This document shows positions 59,266 to 64,000 of a stretch of 64,000 bases of DNA, piece after piece (the stretch's first letter is position 1; every line of letters starts with the position of its first letter). Source of the DNA: Phalacrocorax aristotelis (Eukaryota; Chordata; Aves; Suliformes; Phalacrocoracidae). Under the pieces are notes generated by a model that saw only the letters and a list, made by a program, of their open reading frames with translations, was not told where the DNA came from and made no database searches. Both the position numbers and the translations under genes were made by a program. Where the stretch lies: NCBI RefSeq assembly GCF_949628215.1, contig NC_134280.1:11171795-11235794 (forward strand), read 5' to 3'.

Positions 59266-61447
59266 GTAGGAGCGGGTCCGGGAGCGGCGGGGCGTGGGGC
59301 TAGGCTCGCCTCATCGCCCGCCCGCGGGATGTCTGGGCTCTCCTCGGGCGCCTGGGAGCTGTTCTCCCTTCCCGCTTGCACATGCATCGCCTGTCGGGAC
59401 GGTCGAGGGAGCTCTCTCCAGGCTCCTTGGAGACTGAGGAGAAGGAGGAAGAGGAGGAAGCAGTCAGCGGGTCCGACCCGGCGAAGGGGTGGGAGATGCC
59501 GGGAAGCCGGGCCTGCGGGGCTCTGCGGCCTCAGGCTCGGGTCCTCGGAGAGCAGGGTGCCCCCGCCTGGGGGGGCGGGGGGTCGCGGCCAGCGGCCATC
59601 AGCTGTTTGAGGAGGGATTTGGAGAGGTGGCTGTCAGGACTTAATGCGAAAAAAAAACCCAAAACCAACTCTTTGCTGACCATAAAGGTGGGTGGTGGGG
59701 AGAAATTTGCCACCTGCTGCCTGGCAGGGATTAGGTGGGCGTAGAGCGGTAATCCTGCCCCAGTTTTCAAAACAAGTCCTTATGTATAAAGAGGCAAATC
59801 TCATTTTGGGGCTGCTGGTTTGATTAACGCAAAATGCTGTGAAACAGGGCAGGCAGTGGCCAGTGCAAAGCTGTTTCCTTGGGTCCGAGGCAGCGGGAGC
59901 ACGATATCGACTGTCCCCCAGGAAACAGTAAACTGGCCTAGAGTTTGGGTTCAGGTTTGATCTTAAAAAAAAAAAAAAAATGTATGGCCACATTACCAGA
60001 CGATTTGATTGGGATTTTTTGGGGTGTTTGTTTGGTTTTTTTCTTTAAAAAATATATATATGTAATCTGTGTGTCCTGGGATGTTACCTAGCCCTTTCAG
60101 CATTGATCCTAAATTATCCGCTGAAGCTCACGCGGCAGGGCTGCGTGCTGCCAGGAGCGATGTGGTCTCTGCGGGTGGGCTGTAGGTGCCACCTCTTCTG
60201 CCATTTCTTCTTGTTCCCGAGGCCACTTCTTGTGCCGTTTAGCTGGCAGGGACACGCGTGGGTCTGTCCTGAGCGCTGACGCCTGCTCCTTTGACGAGAC
60301 TGGGAAGGGGGATGCACAGAAATACACCCTGCCTGGCTGCCGCCGTGTGCCGGGGAAGCGAGCCTTCACAGAAATTGGCCTCCTCGGCATTTACTAGGTG
60401 GTGTACGCTGCTCGCTGCCGTGAGAATTAAGTCCTTAGATCCTTTCAACAGTTTCACTGTTTTTAAAACATATTTTTCATTTCATGAACAGAAATGTGTT
60501 TAATTACTGACAAAACCACGGACAGTAGTGTGGTAGTGTACTTGTGTCTTTTAAAATAAAAGCTTCAGTCACAGTGAAGGAGGTTTAATTTTGAAATGCG
60601 CATTCCTCTGTTATGCTGATGAGAGACCCTAGAACTTACAACTTTACTTTTAATTCATTTTTCACTGAAAAGTACAATTTACCAAAAATCCACTTCTTTG
60701 CACTTACTTAAATTATGCTTGTTGATATGCACAGATAATGCAGACAGCATTTAACAAATTAATTTGTTTAGTGAAAAAAATAAATTAAAAATAAGTCAGC
60801 GGTGCTGTAAAAGACAGACATTGTCTAAAAATCTCCTAAGTAAAAAACAAGTGATTTATTTGTGGTTCGCATAGACTTTATGACTGAATTGCCGGGTCAA
60901 ATTGCTAAGGTGATCATTGAAAACTACTACATTGGTTTACTGCTAATGGTAAAACTACAACGTGGTTTAGAATTGTCGGTAGGAGTTGGTGAAACGACAT
61001 GATTTAGAAAAACGAGTAGGTTGAAAGTGTTGCCTGTGCTATTTTACTTTCCCTGAGGTAGCAATAATCGCTAGTTTGTTGCAGCTAGTGACTGAGATGG
61101 GTGGCTCTGGATTTGCTTCCTGCTTTGTTCAAAGTTGTTCATTCTAAGCTTTCGCTCACAAGTTAGGCAAGCCATTTTTCCATCAAGTAACTAACAAACT
61201 TACGATGTGCTAATAAGGTTAGGATAAATTGCACACACTAATTTTGTAAAAGAATACTTACATCTGCGTTTCTGTCTAAGGGAAAAATTATGTTGTATTT
61301 CATCCTATATATGGTAGTGCATGATATTTCGTGGTTTTTACCAATGTCCTATATCGTAAGAGGAGAAAATGAGGAAAATTTAGGCCTGAACACTTTTCTG
61401 CTTCTATTCTGCTTTTCTTTTTTTCTTGCTGCTAATTGGACTAAAAG
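59266..61447 (+). other. FAIM intron 1
   Basis: The CpG island ends in its first 350 bases; the rest is AT-rich unique sequence. No repeat family recognised. Confidence 0.6.
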
Positions 61448-61505
61448 CCGTTTTGGTTGCTATGGCATCCCGTGAGGAGATTACTGTCTGTGAAGATGAA
61501 GTAAG
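61448..61505 (+). CDS. FAIM: FAIM long-form exon
   Basis: ATG at 61462 encodes MASREEITVCEDEV and two bases of the next codon; donor GTAAAA, acceptor CTAAAAG after a long pyrimidine tract at about 61395-61430. It joins in frame to the next exon to give SRYSHLEK before the short-form Met. Human long form has MASGDDSPIFEDDE then SPPYSLEK, so start, acidic core and junction agree. A rival donor four bases earlier (GTAAGG) would break the frame. Confidence 0.75.
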
Positions 61506-62900
61506 GTAAAAAATCAGAACCGTGGTATGAGCAGATTTGGAAAGATACCCAGAGTTCCAGTGGTCTCTTATGACTGTATCCAAACTTTAAAAATCACTTA
61601 AATGAAAGGATATCTTGCCAGATCTCCTCCCCTTGAGTGTTTGTGTGCGGGGAGTTGCGTTTCTGGATGCTGCAGGTAATGTTTATGAGAAGGAATACAG
61701 ACAAATATCTTAAAACATGATAGCTAAACTGGACATCCTGACTATTTTTTCAAGTTGAAAAGACTAAAATGCTTTCTCAGAAACCAATCAAAATATTGTA
61801 TTTTAACACCTGACAAGAAATCGCAGAACTGTCCAGGAGCATCTGAATTCTAAGTGTAATTATGTAGCCATAATGTCACCTGAATTGGAAGGTTTAGTGG
61901 TTATATGGGTATATGCCTCTCTGTATGGTATTTGTCGAAGTAAGCCTGCTTACCTCTGTTTATATTTTGTGATATGTTGTCATATTTAAATGTTTGAAAA
62001 ACATGAAAATATAAGCAGTTCTGTAAGCCTGTTCTTTCAAGTGTCATTTTTCATTTGTAAAAAGCGACTTGGCCTGGAGCAGTAAAGCTTTGAACTATAG
62101 AAATCGGTAATTTAACTCTTTCAACGACAATTAATTTACTTTGTTGGTGTTTCCATAGGTCTCGGTACAGCCACTTAGAGAAGATGACAGATTTGGTGGC
62201 TGTTTGGGAAGTAGCTTTAAGTGATGGTGTTCATAAGATTGAGTTTGAACATGGGACGACTTCAGGAAAACGTGTTGTCTATGTTGATGGAAAGGTGAAA
62301 TTGCTATGTGCTCAAAATTTGCTATGATACAAATTGTATAAGTGTTCTTCCATTGAACAGGCATCAGAACAAACAAAAGACTAATAAATGCAAGTGAGGT
62401 ACATTCAGTTGGTTAACTTTACCTAATTTAATGAACTGAATCATTCTTTTTTTGTTTTCAGTTACAATTAAGGTGTGAGTAATCACAAAGTGCTTTGCTG
62501 TCCTTGGGCAGAGGCACTCCAGACATATAAAATATCGTGTACTTGTTCATTCTGAAATGATAGTTAAGTAGTAAGCTGTTTCCCCAAGTTCTAGTTCAAT
62601 TTTTTTGATCCTAAGACACGTATTCAGGTTTATCAGTTAATACCCATTGTCTTTGTTTTTTTTTTCTACAGGAAGAGATAAGAAAAGAATGGATGTTTAA
62701 ATTAGTGGGTAAAGAAACATTCACTGTTGGAGCAGCCAAAACAAAAGCTTCTATTAACATTGATGCTGTCAGTGGCTTTGCATATGAATATACTTTGGAG
62801 ATCAATGGGAAGAGCCTGAAGAAGTATATGGAGAACAGGTCAAAAACAACTAATACGTGGGTGCTGAGCTTGGGTGGTACGGACTATAGAGTTGTTCTAG
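61448..62900 (+). CDS. FAIM: FAIM, Fas apoptotic inhibitory molecule (5' part only)
   Basis: A cytosolic protein that protects cells from death-receptor killing; the long form is known mainly from neurons. The three coding exons here give 122 residues of a long form: an upstream exon starting MASREEITVCEDEV, then the exon with the short-form start MTDLVAVWEVALSDGVHKIE, then the exon ending in TDYRVVL. Against human FAIM the shared part is nearly identical, including KRVVYVDGKEEIRKEWMF and GFAYEYTLEINGKSL. The protein should continue for roughly 65 more residues in exons beyond 64000. The gene shares its promoter with CEP70. Confidence 0.93.
61506..62158 (+). other. FAIM intron 2
   Basis: About 650 bases between the long-form exon and the first shared exon. 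Nothing recognised. Confidence 0.65.
62159..62294 (+). CDS. FAIM: FAIM first shared coding exon
   Basis: Acceptor TTTCCATAG, donor GTGAAA. The short-form start codon is at 62184-62186; the 25 bases before it are untranslated in the short form and encode SRYSHLEK in the long form. FAIM domain begins LVAVWEVALSDGVHKIEFEH. Confidence 0.96.
62672..62900 (+). CDS. FAIM: FAIM second shared coding exon
   Basis: Acceptor TTTTTCTACAG, donor GTAAGT, leaving one base of the next codon. Contains WMFKLVGKETFTVG, GFAYEYTLEINGKSLKKYME and TNTWVLSLGGTDYRVVL; the last ten residues are the least like human (WVLHMDGENFRIVL). Confidence 0.97.
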
Positions 62901-64000
62901 GTAAGTAAACACTGAGTGACTTCATGTTGCTGCCTTTGAGTAAACTTGTATACATTTAATTACTGGTAATCAAGAGAAAGCACAGTTCAGTGGCTAGCAC
63001 TGTTGCAGTGTAAAACCCTGAGTGGCCTGCAAGTTTGGAATCAGATGCCAAAGCCTGAAAAAATAATGGCCTTATTACACCTGTGTGAGCCTGCTGTCAG
63101 TGTTCTGTCCTACAACAGTGTGGCCTAGATTTAAAAAAAGGAAAAATAAAAAAGGTTGGAAGGAGTTATGGCTTCTGTATCCACAGAGCTGCCATAGCAA
63201 GGCAATTCTCCAGGTGAAGCATGTTACAGAAGTGTTACCTGCGATGTGATCACACCCACTGCATGTGTAAGTAAGTTTGTTAACCAGCTAAACAGGCTTT
63301 CTTTCCAAAAATCATAAGCCAAAGTTAGAGTCTTTAACGGAAGAAGTGCGACAATGTTATTCTACATTCTTGATAGATTAATCAGCATCCTTTTTTCTGC
63401 ATCACTTCTTAACTACAAATTTAATCTAAAAACTTCGGATGATGTTTCTTCGCTTTCTTAACAGCAAGGCAATACACTTCTCTTCTGCCCCTTTTCCAAA
63501 TACATTACAAGCAGATGGCAGGAAGGGATCCCCTGAGGAATCTGTCTGAGACATCTAGTGGGAAAGCTTTCACTTAGGTCTTGCTGTACGGTTAGACCTG
63601 GTGACAAGAGACCTTGGGCTGTGATTTCTTCTTAAGCCTCAGGACAATGAATTGCCCTAAGATGAAGAGGGGTGAGGAAGAAAGGCAATTTTAATGCCAG
63701 AAACAGATTAGTCTCCTCACAGACTTTTAACTTCCCTGTGCTTATTTAAAAGGCAAGCAGTGTTCAGCTCCCTACTGATGCCCTGTAGGTGACAGTGTCA
63801 GTAATGTGAATTCCAGAGCAAAGTACTTGAAGGAGGATGTGCTGGGAGAAGTAAAAGAATGTTCTGCTTCAAACAAAGAAAACTCCAAGATTTGTATTTA
63901 AAGTGGTCCTTGGGCCTTCAAGGAGATTTTAAGACAAGCAGTTTGATGGATGTTAAATAATACTGCTTTTGAATTAAACAAACCTGGAAAAAATGTTAGA
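62901..64000 (+). other. FAIM intron, right edge of window
   Basis: The next expected FAIM exon (human VWCNGKKLE region) was not found, so it lies to the right. A weak candidate alternative last exon at 63789-63901 is discussed under findings. Confidence 0.6.

Larger units (their letters stand above)
58790..59610. promoter_or_regulatory. Shared CpG-island promoter of CEP70 (-) and FAIM (+)
   Basis: GC-rich, CpG-dense DNA between the CEP70 start codon (58974, minus) and FAIM intron 1. A GCCGCCATTTTG motif at 59216-59227 fits the YY1 consensus, and GC boxes lie near 59181. CEP70 transcription is inferred to start between about 58975 and 59150, FAIM at about 59170-59230. No TATA box is seen. 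The large open frames across the island on both strands come from its GC content. Confidence 0.75.

Noticed and set aside
58837-59610. Plus-strand open frame of 257 codons, with an ATG at 58973 in an overlapping frame that looks like a FAIM start
   Set aside because: Arg/Gly/Ala-rich CpG-island artefact. FAIM begins at 62184 or, in the long form, 61462, and the 58973 ATG overlaps the CEP70 start on the other strand.

Overview
The window is vertebrate nuclear DNA from a bird. It has interrupted genes with GT/AG introns, CpG-island promoters, CR1 LINE fragments that almost all run 3' end first on the plus strand, and two copies of an LTR of a kind common in bird genomes. The species cannot be settled from the sequence. 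There are no operons, CRISPR arrays, tRNA or rRNA genes that I can support. Three protein genes were reconstructed exon by exon, and their order matches the human 3q22.3 block (MRAS) - ESYT3 - CEP70 - FAIM. Every internal splice junction used here has GT and AG and keeps the reading frame. Family assignments and comparisons rest on recalled human proteins, not on a database search. Layout: 1-10950 is intergenic sequence with no exon I can recognise (MRAS would be expected to the left). It holds one solo LTR (1689-2244), one probable very old CR1 remnant and two younger CR1 tails (9790-10427 and 10669-10925). From 11218 to 46211 (+) lies ESYT3, extended synaptotagmin 3, with 23 coding exons and 853 residues. 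Its first exon sits in a CpG island with a GGGGC tandem run. Introns 1, 4 and 7 carry CR1 fragments, and intron 4 also carries a second LTR. From 58974 down to 47651 (-) lies CEP70, centrosomal protein 70, with 16 coding exons and 586 residues; its end faces the end of ESYT3 with about 1.4 kb between the stop codons. From about 59200 (+) lies FAIM, Fas apoptotic inhibitory molecule, head to head with CEP70 in a shared CpG island. Only its 5' part is in the window: a likely untranslated first exon, an upstream exon that would make a long form, and two exons of the FAIM domain. The gene continues past 64000. The products act separately: ESYT3 tethers ER to plasma membrane and carries lipids, CEP70 works at the centrosome and on microtubules, and FAIM is a cytosolic survival factor. 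I see an ordinary conserved syntenic block and no new biological system. The points most worth a second look are the FAIM long-form exon, the 9-base first coding segment of CEP70 whose start codon overlaps an ATG on the other strand, the GGGGC run and CR1 beside the ESYT3 promoter, the LTR inside ESYT3 intron 4 that keeps TATA and poly(A) signals, and a 229-codon open frame in ESYT3 intron 15.
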